From: a virus
Strand: one strand, 5' to 3'
Length of the DNA: 25,062 bases
Virus record (IMG/VR): IMGVR_UViG_3300010885_030042
Location: 1-25,062 of that record
Of the stretch, positions 7,553-14,606 are shown piece by piece (position 1 is the first letter of the stretch; each line of letters begins with the position of its first letter). Made by a program: the position numbers and the translations under genes. The notes beneath the pieces were generated by a model. The model was not told the DNA's origin and searched no databases. It saw only the letters and a program-made list of their open reading frames with translations.

Positions 7553-8541
7553 TATAGTTCAACCAGATTGGATTGTACACAGCCTTGACGGCAACGCATT
7601 TTACATAGGTGATCAAGTCTTGGACTACCTGTTTTGCCTTTTTCTATTACTAGTTGTTTCCATTGATTTATTAACGCATTACCTTGATCTAAATTGATCT
7701 GATCTATAGACATTCGGTCGTACCATTCGCTTTTATTTTTCCAAAGGTCAGATTTATAAAATGTTTTAGGGTTGCGGATCCAGTCGCAAGGAAGATAGTA
7801 GCCCTCGCTAGTTACTACCTTAGCTGTGTCACATCGAGGCTCGATTACTATAGGATCATTATTGTTAAATGATTCTTGCCATGCATAGTTATTTTCTACT
7901 AGAGTTGTATTTGGAACTAATTCGTCATTACCATACCGGTGGGTTTTGATTGCAAAAAATTCTGCTCCTTTGGATTCTGCAAAAGTTTTTATATCTTGAA
8001 GAACATCTTGATTAAATGCAAATGTAATAGTCTGCCATTTAACTCGAGCTGGACTTTTCGTCATAATATCAACAGCAGTCATAATACTTGACCACTCAGC
8101 ATTTTTTCTATAAATGTGATTGGTATCTTCTAATCCATCTATTCCAAATACAATTGTGTCGTCCTTGGTTACTAGATCTGCTAGTTGCAACCAAAATTCT
8201 TTTGTTTTGCGGCTGCCGTTGGTTCGTATATCAAATTTTTTATGTCTAAATCGGTTGATGAAGTCAAACAACTCTGGATAGTATATGCAGTCGCCGTAAT
8301 CACCACATAACAATAAAGTTTCAATTTTTTGACCAGCATCACAATCCATAAATCGTTCAAAAGAATCGATAGATAAATCACTTTTAACAATTGGTCTTTT
8401 AGTTAGTTCTTTCCAAATCGTTCGTGGGCATGCCGGGCATTCTAGCGCACATCTATTAGTTAGTTCTACGTGTAAACGAGACAAATTATTTTTTCTTAGC
8501 CGGTGTTGATTTTCTAGCCGATTTGGTTTGAGTAGCATCAC
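7552..8541 (-). CDS. Radical SAM protein with SPASM-like C-terminal cysteines
   Basis: In the 329-residue protein the radical SAM cluster motif CX3CX2C is C31, C35 and C38 (RCALECPACPR), preceded by the usual LHVELTN strand. DIRTNGS (104-110) and FGIDGLED (132-139) are barrel landmarks. The C-terminus holds C237, C252 (LPCDW), C313, C317 and C321 (CKMRCRQGC), a pattern like the auxiliary Fe-S cluster of SPASM or twitch proteins. QueE is shorter and lacks this C-terminus. The ATG at 8541 overlaps the 68-residue gene by 56 bases and has AGGTG only 1-2 bases away. A TTG at 8484 just after that gene's stop would also keep the whole radical SAM domain, so the start is uncertain. The substrate is unknown. 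Confidence 0.82.
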   Translation of the reverse strand: MMLLKPNRLENQHRLRKNNLSRLHVELTNRCALECPACPRTIWKELTKRPIVKSDLSIDSFERFMDCDAGQKIETLLLCGDYGDCIYYPELFDFINRFRHKKFDIRTNGSRKTKEFWLQLADLVTKDDTIVFGIDGLEDTNHIYRKNAEWSSIMTAVDIMTKSPARVKWQTITFAFNQDVLQDIKTFAESKGAEFFAIKTHRYGNDELVPNTTLVENNYAWQESFNNNDPIVIEPRCDTAKVVTSEGYYLPCDWIRNPKTFYKSDLWKNKSEWYDRMSIDQINLDQGNALINQWKQLVIEKGKTGSPRLDHLCKMRCRQGCVQSNLVEL

Positions 8542-8692
8542 CTGCGTTAATTAATTGTTGTACAGTATCAAGTGCTTCGGCGGTAGCAAACATCTGCCAC
8601 AGACGATTGTCAGTGGCTTCGATCGGTGTAAATTCAAGCGTGATAGCTTGACCATTTTTTAATTCTAAAACAAAGGTTCTTTTCTGGTTCAT
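8486..8692 (-). CDS. Small conserved-type protein with lysine-rich tail, unknown function
   Basis: I do not recognise this 68-residue product. The N-terminal part (about 1-30) alternates polar and hydrophobic residues as in beta strands (TFVLELKNGQAITLEFTPI). A helical segment follows (about 34-51, LWQMFATAEALDTVQQLI), and the tail (about 57-68) is rich in K, S, T and A and ends in KKK, which could bind nucleic acid. The ATG is preceded by a weak AAGAAAG. It lies 23 bases after the small membrane-protein gene and its end overlaps the long form of the radical SAM gene. A precursor-peptide role for the radical SAM enzyme is conceivable but unsupported. Confidence 0.6.
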   Translation of the reverse strand: MNQKRTFVLELKNGQAITLEFTPIEATDNRLWQMFATAEALDTVQQLINAGDATQTKSARKSTPAKKK

Positions 8693-8715
8693 TATTTCTT
8701 TCTTGATAACTTTAT

Positions 8716-8874
8716 TTATTTTTGTTCAGCGGGTGCATTGGGTTTTGTTGGGGGCATGACCTGATCTATAGCCGGGTTGATATAAGGTTCAACTACAGTT
8801 TTTTGAGCAGTGCCCCACCCGATTGCACTAAAAAATCCAATCACTATCCATGTTCCAATAAGCTCAATGATCAT
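8716..8874 (-). CDS. Small membrane protein, 52 residues
   Basis: This short frame encodes one hydrophobic helix at residues 2-19 (IIELIGTWIVIGFFSAIG) followed by a proline-rich polar tail that ends EQK. It is likely a single-pass inner-membrane protein with its tail on one side. Its ATG overlaps the HIT gene's stop as ATGA, the same coupled arrangement as its neighbours, which is the main reason to call it real. No family is recognised. Small membrane proteins of this kind in phages are often involved in lysis control or superinfection exclusion, but nothing here tells which. Confidence 0.65.
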   Translation of the reverse strand: MIIELIGTWIVIGFFSAIGWGTAQKTVVEPYINPAIDQVMPPTKPNAPAEQK

Positions 8875-9239
8875 TTTTGATAGTTGCCTTTACCCGGTAT
8901 GGTATTACGCACACCGCCCACTGGATCTTCGACATCGCCAGCTCTGCGTGGAATAAGATGCACATGCGGATACATCACAGTCTGTCCTGCGGCTGTACCT
9001 GAATTGTAACCAATATTAAATCCATCACATTCACCAGATTTAACCATGTGATTGCCATCAGCTAGTGCGTGTTCCATGGCCTGCACAATCCAATTAGGAT
9101 TGTCATCTTTGGGCACATACAACCTATGCCCCGGAGTACATGGATACTTGTCTAAGTATACCACAATCAATGGACGATCTTTTATCTTGTTGTCCCATGG
9201 TGCTATACCTGCTTGTTGTGCATCAAATAGTGTAGTCAT
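8871..9239 (-). CDS. HIT-family nucleotide hydrolase/transferase-like protein
   Basis: The 122-residue protein is a histidine-triad member. NIGYNSGTAAGQTVMYPHVHLIPRR (about 75-99, split here as NIGYNSG and TVMYPHVHLIPR) and the closing GGVRNTIP match bacterial Ap4A-hydrolase-like HIT proteins. The usual H-x-H-x-H becomes Y90-P-H92-V-H94: the presumed nucleophile H92 and the last histidine remain, but the first is tyrosine. I chose the ATG at 9239 because a longer frame from 9287 would run into the lipoprotein gene, whose stop ends at 9241. Family members cleave dinucleotide polyphosphates or nucleoside phosphoramidates. It could manage signalling nucleotides during infection. The substituted histidine makes the activity uncertain. 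Confidence 0.8.
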   Translation of the reverse strand: MTTLFDAQQAGIAPWDNKIKDRPLIVVYLDKYPCTPGHRLYVPKDDNPNWIVQAMEHALADGNHMVKSGECDGFNIGYNSGTAAGQTVMYPHVHLIPRRAGDVEDPVGGVRNTIPGKGNYQK

Positions 9240-9240
9240 A

Positions 9241-11859
9241 TTAATTAAATGTATATCTGTATTCTGCCATAGCACGATACTTGCCATCTTGAGTTGCTAT
9301 GCCGGATAATCTATATCCATTGTTACGGTCGATAATTCCGGTATATAAGACTCGAGCATATGGAGTAGTTTGACTCACAACGCCCATCTTAGTGTTAGTA
9401 TATACTACATTGCCTGCATTGTCAACACTGGTTGGTATAGTAGCAGTAATATTACCACTCAATACTACCGGTTTTACGCCTACATATAATCCAAGATCGC
9501 CAAAACCTTTCTCGCTGTATCTATATCCAGTTTCTGCCCAGGCCGCTGTGATTGGACTTACATTGGTCACTATGCCAGATCTAAAATTAGTAGTAGTGCG
9601 CATGACAGCACCTTGGATACTAAATCCATCTTTGGCATAAGTCATCACTTGTTCTAATGTTCCACTGCCATTGACTGATCCAAACGACCCACTGAAGTTT
9701 AACCACGGATTTGAATTAAGATTGGTATATTGCATACCAGTGTAGAAATTGCCATTTCTATACATTACAGGCAGTCCAAAACTCCATTGTGTGGGTGGAG
9801 TTGCACCTAGATACAGACCTTGATTACCTGATTGGTCGCCAAACTCCTTGGGTTGGATTGGTGCACCAATTGTGTTTCCTTGGTTGCGATTCTCGACACC
9901 CATTCGCATAGGCATGCCTTGCGGATTATACACAGTATTGGTATTGCCGTTTAACATGTATTCGGTATGACTGCTGAGATTATATTGGTCGATATGCTCA
10001 GTATTGTATGTGAAACTGTTTGGGCCAACATAGTTGGTATTGCCAAAGTTTAGGCTATAGTTACGACCTATTGAATCAAATGCCTGCATTTGATTGAGGC
10101 CAGACATGTTGACTCCAGCAATACCGCCTGATAATGCAGTTAGACCAGATCGAGTTGCTACGCTCAATGATCCAATTGGATTCATCATCTTATCTGGATT
10201 TAATACCAAACCGGTTCCAGCATCGGTCATGTAACTACTGGAAGTTTGTGCCAAGACCTGATTAACTTGGGCTGAGCTCATCCAGGGCCATGTTGCTTTG
10301 ACCGCGTTAAATGCGGCCTGTGCTGTGGTAGTGTTTAAATTGGCCCCCACTAGACTCAAGTAAGTGGCCATACGCATTGGTGCATTGGCATCAGTCTGAT
10401 ATTGCAGTGTGGTTACAAGATAAAGATTTTTACTGGCATCTTTGACCACGGCCACTTGGTTGCCTCTATTACCGGTGCCAGCAATTAAATTAGCCTGGCT
10501 TGCAAAGTCGGTGATGATATTTTGAAATGCGGCCACATACGGACCGGTGGCACTTTGTTTTATTAAAAACTGTGTGCTACTGTTTGAAGATCCAGACCAA
10601 TCATTTCCACTTACAATCATACTTTGAAAGCCGTTGCCAAGATCTACAAACTGTGGACGATAAGTGCCATAAGTGTTGGTGTTGTAACCTTTGAGCATGG
10701 TAGTGGTCACGTCAGCAAAATTACCTGCACCATCATTTTGTAAAAATTGTATTGCTGATTGTTTTACACCGCCGCTGGTACCAGGCGAGCTAAACAAAAT
10801 TAAACTTTGATTGCCACTGCTGTTAAAATCATAGTTTATGACCAAATAGTTGTGACTACTGTTGCCCAGGATCGGTGCTGGTAAATCTTTTGCCCAATTG
10901 ATACTGAGTTTATTAGTGGTTGAATCTATAGCCCAGGTGTACATTTTAGTGGTGCTACTTCCGCAACCGTTCCACGCAGTGACACCAACACAGGCTCTAC
11001 TATCGGTGGCCACCAGTTGCGTAGAGCCGTTGTTCAAAAAGTCTGCGGCCGCTATGCTACTTGTGCCCCAAAATAAATCGTTGTTGCCTCGGGCCTGATA
11101 TACCGTAAAACCGTTTACACGATTGTTCATCAAGAATGTGGTGTTGGGACCGTAGTCGGTAATAATAGCATCCATCCATCCGGTTTTGGTCAAGTCAGCC
11201 ATTGTGGTGCCGTGCCCCCATACTTGAGCACCAAGTTCTATAGTGCTACGAGTAAATTGACTTCCGGTATTTCGAAACAACCAGGCTTGACTGGACCCAG
11301 TTGGTCCGTAGTAGTTCATGTCAGTAGAAGCACTGACCAACATGTCAGTTCGTCCGCTCTTAAAAAAGTCAGCAAACTGGATATTAGGATCTGTTCCTAA
11401 AATTGAGTTATTGCCACCAACAAACCACGTGGCAGTGTCGTTGACAAAACTTCCATTTTTCCAAGTGAACAACTGTATGCTATTATTAACCCACTCGCTA
11501 CTGGTGGCTGGTTGGCTCATGCGCCCGGCTACGATCATGCTGTCAGCGCCATTACCGGTCAAGTCGTTTACTACATATTGTTGACTTACCGCAGTCTTGG
11601 TTGAATCGCTTGCATAAGGATTAAATGTGCTAACATGAGTAGGAGTAGCAAATGGAACTGTGCTTCTAGTACCAGGGGTGAACCCATAATTGGCCAGCGT
11701 TCCAGAACTATAGTAAGGTGTATCGGGTTTGATGTACGAAGGACCGCCGCCACCTCCACCTCCACCTCCGCCGCCACCGCCACCACAGGCCGATAATAGG
11801 AAGACAGTGGATACTGCTAGGGCTATAGCACTACGTCTGAGTAAGACTTGTTTTTTCAT
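9241..11859 (-). CDS. Large outer-membrane lipoprotein: poly-Gly linker, FG-GAP-like propeller, beta-rich C-terminus
   Basis: The 872-residue product starts with a lipoprotein signal (KKQVLLRRS, a hydrophobic core, then LLSAC with lipid cysteine C25) and a run of 14 glycines. Residue 26 is G, so outer-membrane sorting is expected. The next 400 residues or so contain repeated acidic FG-GAP/VCBS-like units (DLTGNGADSMIVA, ADFFKSGRTDMLVS, ADLTKTGWMDAIIT, ADFLNNGSTQLVAT, YDFNSSGNQSLILF, VDLGNGFQSMIVS), consistent with a beta-propeller. The last 200 residues or so alternate like a barrel or autotransporter-type domain and end AEYRYTFN. It has its own sigma70 promoter but no clear Shine-Dalgarno sequence. 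It looks like a host-surface or adhesive protein carried as a phage cargo gene. I recall similar C-termini on peptidase-like marine phage proteins, but no protease motif is visible. Confidence 0.8.
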   Translation of the reverse strand: MKKQVLLRRSAIALAVSTVFLLSACGGGGGGGGGGGGGGPSYIKPDTPYYSSGTLANYGFTPGTRSTVPFATPTHVSTFNPYASDSTKTAVSQQYVVNDLTGNGADSMIVAGRMSQPATSSEWVNNSIQLFTWKNGSFVNDTATWFVGGNNSILGTDPNIQFADFFKSGRTDMLVSASTDMNYYGPTGSSQAWLFRNTGSQFTRSTIELGAQVWGHGTTMADLTKTGWMDAIITDYGPNTTFLMNNRVNGFTVYQARGNNDLFWGTSSIAAADFLNNGSTQLVATDSRACVGVTAWNGCGSSTTKMYTWAIDSTTNKLSINWAKDLPAPILGNSSHNYLVINYDFNSSGNQSLILFSSPGTSGGVKQSAIQFLQNDGAGNFADVTTTMLKGYNTNTYGTYRPQFVDLGNGFQSMIVSGNDWSGSSNSSTQFLIKQSATGPYVAAFQNIITDFASQANLIAGTGNRGNQVAVVKDASKNLYLVTTLQYQTDANAPMRMATYLSLVGANLNTTTAQAAFNAVKATWPWMSSAQVNQVLAQTSSSYMTDAGTGLVLNPDKMMNPIGSLSVATRSGLTALSGGIAGVNMSGLNQMQAFDSIGRNYSLNFGNTNYVGPNSFTYNTEHIDQYNLSSHTEYMLNGNTNTVYNPQGMPMRMGVENRNQGNTIGAPIQPKEFGDQSGNQGLYLGATPPTQWSFGLPVMYRNGNFYTGMQYTNLNSNPWLNFSGSFGSVNGSGTLEQVMTYAKDGFSIQGAVMRTTTNFRSGIVTNVSPITAAWAETGYRYSEKGFGDLGLYVGVKPVVLSGNITATIPTSVDNAGNVVYTNTKMGVVSQTTPYARVLYTGIIDRNNGYRLSGIATQDGKYRAMAEYRYTFN

Positions 11860-11891
11860 AGCTACTATCTATAATAATTGATCTTACAACT

Positions 11892-11920
11892 ATTATAACA
11901 AATGGCTATTTTTGGGTCAA
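11892..11920 (-). promoter_or_regulatory. Sigma70-type promoter of the lipoprotein gene
   Basis: The minus strand reads TTGACC (-35, 11920-11915), 17 bases, then TATAAT (-10, 11897-11892), about 32 bases before the ATG at 11859. The -35 box overlaps the TGA stop of the ferredoxin gene (11919-11917). The lipoprotein can therefore be transcribed by host polymerase independently of the FolE-FdxA operon. Confidence 0.75.
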
Positions 11921-12243
11921 TCTTGTTTTAAATACTGTAGTTTATTAGCAACACCAGACCATTTGGCCGCATCGGGCAAGCTATCCTTGCTTTTGGTTAT
12001 TGGTAACCATATTTTGCTTAATTCAGCATTGATTTCAATAAACTGTTGTTGGTCTTCCGGAACATCATCATCAGCATAGATAGCATTCTCGGGGCACTCC
12101 GGGACACACACCGCACAGTCAATACACCCATCTGGATCGATTGCAAGAAAGTTTGGCCCTTCTACAAAACAGTCCACCGGACATACATCTACACAATCAG
12201 TATGTTTGCAAAGAATACAACTTTCAGTTACCACATAAGTCAT
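11917..12243 (-). CDS. fdxA: Seven-iron ferredoxin, FdxA/Azotobacter FdI type
   Basis: The 108-residue protein follows Azotobacter ferredoxin I closely along its whole length. Its cysteines sit one position later because of the initial Met. C9, C17 and C50 would hold the [3Fe-4S] cluster, and C21, C40, C43 and C46 the [4Fe-4S] cluster, with C25 and C12 as the conserved free cysteines. The C-terminal [19 protein letters not shown] and LPDAAKWSG extension is also kept. The ATG at 12243 gives an ATGA overlap with the 74-residue gene; a longer in-frame start at 12264 would extend further into that gene. It is a small soluble electron carrier. It could feed the radical SAM enzymes and the RfbH-like dehydrase, whose own reductase is absent. 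That pairing is inferred. Confidence 0.93.
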   Translation of the reverse strand: MTYVVTESCILCKHTDCVDVCPVDCFVEGPNFLAIDPDGCIDCAVCVPECPENAIYADDDVPEDQQQFIEINAELSKIWLPITKSKDSLPDAAKWSGVANKLQYLKQD

Positions 12244-12464
12244 ACCCGTTGCCCACGCAACCACTCATCAACACGGGTTTCGGCTTCAGCTTGGCTGATA
12301 GCCGGCACAGTAATTTCTACCTGCTCGCCCATGACATGGTTAAGCGTATAAGGAATTGGTGTACCGCAAAACACAATATCTTCCATGTCGCGGAACACAG
12401 CAAACTCTTGTAGATTTTTTGCTCGATCAATTGCCTCTGCGGCTAATATGTTGATATTGTTCAT
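12240..12464 (-). CDS. Small protein of unknown function, 74 residues
   Basis: I do not recognise this product. It is acidic to neutral and soluble, with a helical start ([18 protein letters not shown]), a short central part with one cysteine ([17 protein letters not shown]), a beta strand ([10 protein letters not shown]) and a C-terminal helix ([12 protein letters not shown]). ATGA overlaps join it to the 47-residue gene upstream and the ferredoxin gene downstream, so it is a genuine member of the FolE operon. No metal-binding cluster or membrane segment is visible. Confidence 0.65.
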   Translation of the reverse strand: MNNINILAAEAIDRAKNLQEFAVFRDMEDIVFCGTPIPYTLNHVMGEQVEITVPAISQAEAETRVDEWLRGQRV

Positions 12465-12604
12465 TCTTCTCTCGCTTTGTGTTTGGCAATAGCATCTGCG
12501 CTACGCTGTTGAAAATCTACCATACTATGATAGCCCATTTGATAGCATGGACAATGTTTGCCCAAGATCCAACGAGCTAGTTTAACTCTTAGCTGTTGAA
12601 TCAT
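12461..12604 (-). CDS. Very small protein, 47 residues, unknown function
   Basis: The frame opens with an ATG that overlaps the folE stop (ATGA, 12604-12601) and closes with a TGA that overlaps the next start (12464-12461), so it exactly fills the space between them. The product has a basic amphipathic start (IQQLRVKLARWILGKH), a CPC motif (C18, C20) with H17 and H26 nearby, and a charged helical end ([10 protein letters not shown]). The perfect fit at both junctions is the strongest evidence that it is translated. Function is unknown; the C-P-C and histidine cluster could bind a metal. Confidence 0.7.
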   Translation of the reverse strand: MIQQLRVKLARWILGKHCPCYQMGYHSMVDFQQRSADAIAKHKAREE

Positions 12605-13410
12605 CTTGGGGCAAAGTCTTGTTGCAGTTTAATATTGTCCATGAACTCTTTTTTAGTTCCTGGGTCTGTGTTGAAAGCACCTTTTAATACTGTAGTCTGT
12701 GTCAGACTTGAGTGTGCCATGATGCCACGATTCTCACAACAACCATGCGTGGCCTGTATGTACACACCCACGTTCTCTGAATCAGTTGCCCGCATTATTT
12801 CTCTTGCGATATCGTTACATAGTTCTTCCTGAAGTGTGCCACGACGAGCACACCACTGAGCGATCCTAGTATATTTAGACAGGCCAATAAGTTTGTTAGC
12901 CGCAATAATTCCGATGTATGCCACACCTGATACAGGCTGGTGATGATGACTACACATAGAACGCAGTTCACTACGAACCACAAGCATACCTTCATATCTA
13001 TCCGCTGAATCATTTGGAAAAGCTGTTGCATCTGGTGCTGGATCATATCGACCTCCCATAATTTCGTTGTAATACATCTTAGCAAGACGACGTGCCGTGC
13101 CCTTTGAATTAGGATCCGTTTCGCGATCGATAAGCAAGGTATCTAGTACCCGTTCAAAAGCTTCAGTAGCTTCGTTGATCAAGATCTCTTTGTCACCATC
13201 GTGCAAGTAATCACTGATGTTGTCGCCGGCCCAGAAACGTTTTTTATCACGTTTCATGTTAAAACGGATAGCATCAGCTAGATTAGCTTCTTCATAGCCT
13301 TTGTCACCAATCACAGCATCTTCATAGCCAGGATGGTACGGTGCTTCTTCTACTAGTTTATTTTTAAGATTTTCTATTTTTTGTTCTTCAGGTGATGCAT
13401 ATTTGGCCAT
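12601..13410 (-). CDS. folE: GTP cyclohydrolase I
   Basis: This enzyme converts GTP to 7,8-dihydroneopterin triphosphate, the first step of both folate and 7-deazaguanine (preQ0) synthesis. The 269 residues include the zinc site MCSHHHQPVSG (C153, H156) and THGCCENRG (H222, C224, R228), plus the conserved GLSKYTRIAQWCARRGTLQEEL and the C-terminal SSLTQTTVLKGAF. The N-terminus is longer than that of the E. coli enzyme (222 residues) by part of the first 80 residues or so, which are charged. The ATG has CGGAG seven or eight bases before it and a perfect sigma70 promoter. In a phage with QueD-like and DpdA genes, 7-deazaguanine DNA modification is its likely purpose. Confidence 0.95.
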   Translation of the reverse strand: MAKYASPEEQKIENLKNKLVEEAPYHPGYEDAVIGDKGYEEANLADAIRFNMKRDKKRFWAGDNISDYLHDGDKEILINEATEAFERVLDTLLIDRETDPNSKGTARRLAKMYYNEIMGGRYDPAPDATAFPNDSADRYEGMLVVRSELRSMCSHHHQPVSGVAYIGIIAANKLIGLSKYTRIAQWCARRGTLQEELCNDIAREIMRATDSENVGVYIQATHGCCENRGIMAHSSLTQTTVLKGAFNTDPGTKKEFMDNIKLQQDFAPR

Positions 13411-13435
13411 TAAATTTCTCCGAGTTCTTGCTACT

Positions 13436-13464
13436 ATTATAACAGTTATTTAGATTGTTGTCAA
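13436..13464 (-). promoter_or_regulatory. Consensus sigma70 promoter of folE
   Basis: The minus strand reads TTGACA (13464-13459), 17 bases, then TATAAT (13441-13436): both hexamers are perfect consensus with ideal spacing. The ATG of folE lies about 26 bases downstream. The -35 box begins four bases after the stop of the DegT-like gene (13468). This should be a strong early promoter for folE through fdxA. Confidence 0.88.
13446..13456 (-). repeat. 11-mer AATCTAAATAA, copy 1 of 3
   Basis: The minus strand reads AATCTAAATAA inside the spacer of the folE promoter. The same 11-mer occurs at the two ends of the sliding-clamp gene (23853-23863 and 24607-24617). It contains CTAAATA, which resembles a T4 late-promoter core (TATAAATA). 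Its function is unproven. Confidence 0.5.
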
Positions 13465-13467
13465 TAA

Positions 13468-14106
13468 TCAATTGAATTTTATTTTTCTCGGTGCTGAAAT
13501 ATTCAGAGTCCTACAATCTGGGTAGTTGTAAAATTTTGGTTGTTTGAGCAACTGACCAGATTTCAACAAATTTAATCCTGCTATACAGTGCTCTGGTTTC
13601 ATGAAATAATGAAATCCCAATTCAAAATCAACTTGTTCAGCCCATGGACTATAAGTCAAAAGATCTCGGCCATCACTGCGCATGCGACTGGCCGATTGAT
13701 AAAGTTCTGTATTATCAGTCAACAAACACCCACCTATGCCTATTTCCAAAGGTTTGGTACGTCCAAAACTCAAGCATTGTATTTGTCCAGCACGATACAT
13801 ACCGGGTTCAAAAAATCTTGCACTGTCCCAAATACGGCTACCTTGAAATTGATATTCTCCTGACCATAGTTCTGACGTGAGTTCGTAAGGCACAGATAAC
13901 TTTTCCAAGATCATAGGCACACTGAGATAGGTATGTGCTGGAAATGTTACTGTACTTTGATCATGGGTCAATCGAAAAGCAATTTCAATAGCATGGCTAC
14001 AGCAGTCAGTGATTACACAATAAGGAGCACCTGTAAACTCAGCAATAGCTTGTTCAAAATCTATCACAGCATGCCATGGATTTTTATAATCCTCGAGCTT
14101 AATCAT
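13468..14106 (-). CDS. Miniature DegT/DnrJ/EryC1 aminotransferase-like protein
   Basis: The 212-residue protein covers only the large-domain half of a DegT-fold sugar aminotransferase (families are usually 360-400 residues). Landmarks are VITDCCSHAIEIAFRL (31-46), in place of the TNSGTAAL cofactor-phosphate loop, FPAHTYLSVPM (55-65), an aspartate before the lysine (D94, WDSARFF) and SFGRTKPLEIGIGG (113-126), where K118 is the expected PLP lysine. The small C-terminal domain is missing although the frame is intact. It overlaps the 2OG oxygenase gene upstream by 4 bases and is the last gene of the carbohydrate operon. It may be a sugar aminotransferase or dehydratase that acts as an obligate oligomer, or a non-catalytic sugar-binding relative. 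Confidence 0.72.
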   Translation of the reverse strand: MIKLEDYKNPWHAVIDFEQAIAEFTGAPYCVITDCCSHAIEIAFRLTHDQSTVTFPAHTYLSVPMILEKLSVPYELTSELWSGEYQFQGSRIWDSARFFEPGMYRAGQIQCLSFGRTKPLEIGIGGCLLTDNTELYQSASRMRSDGRDLLTYSPWAEQVDFELGFHYFMKPEHCIAGLNLLKSGQLLKQPKFYNYPDCRTLNISAPRKIKFN

Positions 14107-14606
14107 TTTTGTATTCCGGTGATTTGAATAGTGTATCGAGGTTCTATACCAAAATTACCGGCAAAATGTGGAACATCGTAATTCCAGGTTACATAATTGC
14201 CTGCTTTCCAATTTACAAATGGTTGACCATCTATTTCAAAATAGTGACCACTTTTCCAATCCTCTAAGAAAACAACTGTACGCCAGATTGTGGATGTATC
14301 TGTTATATTGTAAATCTTTCTATAGGTCACATAGTGATCTTTATGCGTAGGCAATGCTTCGCAGATTTTCATTTTTGAAAAAGATAATTCTGCATGCTCC
14401 CAGTTGTTTAATGTTAAAAATGATTTAGCATATTCGGGCATAGGTCCAGTTTTTGTAGCATATATGCCGCAGTGAAGGTCTAGATTGGTATAACCTTGAG
14501 CAGACCACTCGTCAAGCAATCCTTGATTCACTGGATAGTACTGATAGCCCAATGTTTTAAAGCTATCATCCCACCAAGGAATTACGTGATCAAAGTGGTA
14601 TTGCAT
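14103..14606 (-). CDS. 2-oxoglutarate/Fe(II)-dependent oxygenase-like protein
   Basis: The 167-residue protein has the double-stranded beta-helix signature. Metal ligands would be H88 and D90 in LPTHKDH and H147 in YDVPHFAGN, with R157 (PRYTIQITG) binding 2-oxoglutarate. Spacing matches small aspartyl-hydroxylase or phytanoyl-type phage oxygenases. It should hydroxylate or otherwise oxidise a small substrate or protein side chain; the substrate is not evident. It shares one base (TAATG) with the two-domain oxygenase gene upstream and four with the DegT-like gene downstream, so it belongs to the same pathway. Unlike its larger neighbour, it keeps the full H-x-D...H triad. Confidence 0.78.
   Translation of the reverse strand: MQYHFDHVIPWWDDSFKTLGYQYYPVNQGLLDEWSAQGYTNLDLHCGIYATKTGPMPEYAKSFLTLNNWEHAELSFSKMKICEALPTHKDHYVTYRKIYNITDTSTIWRTVVFLEDWKSGHYFEIDGQPFVNWKAGNYVTWNYDVPHFAGNFGIEPRYTIQITGIQK

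Noticed and set aside
7344-7697. Plus-strand frame of 117 residues
   Set aside because: It is antisense to two well-supported genes, has no family motif and no ribosome-binding site.
7552-8541. Radical SAM protein as QueE, to complete the preQ0 pathway
   Set aside because: At 329 residues it is too long for QueE, and the C-terminal SPASM-like cysteines point to another family.
11586-11786. Alternative minus-strand frame through the poly-Gly tract (Val/Ala/Glu-rich)
   Set aside because: It is a frame-shifted reading of GGN repeats; the lipoprotein frame runs through without interruption, so no frameshift is needed.
12795-13085. Minus-strand 96-residue hydrophobic frame inside folE
   Set aside because: It is an out-of-frame shadow of the strongly supported FolE coding region.
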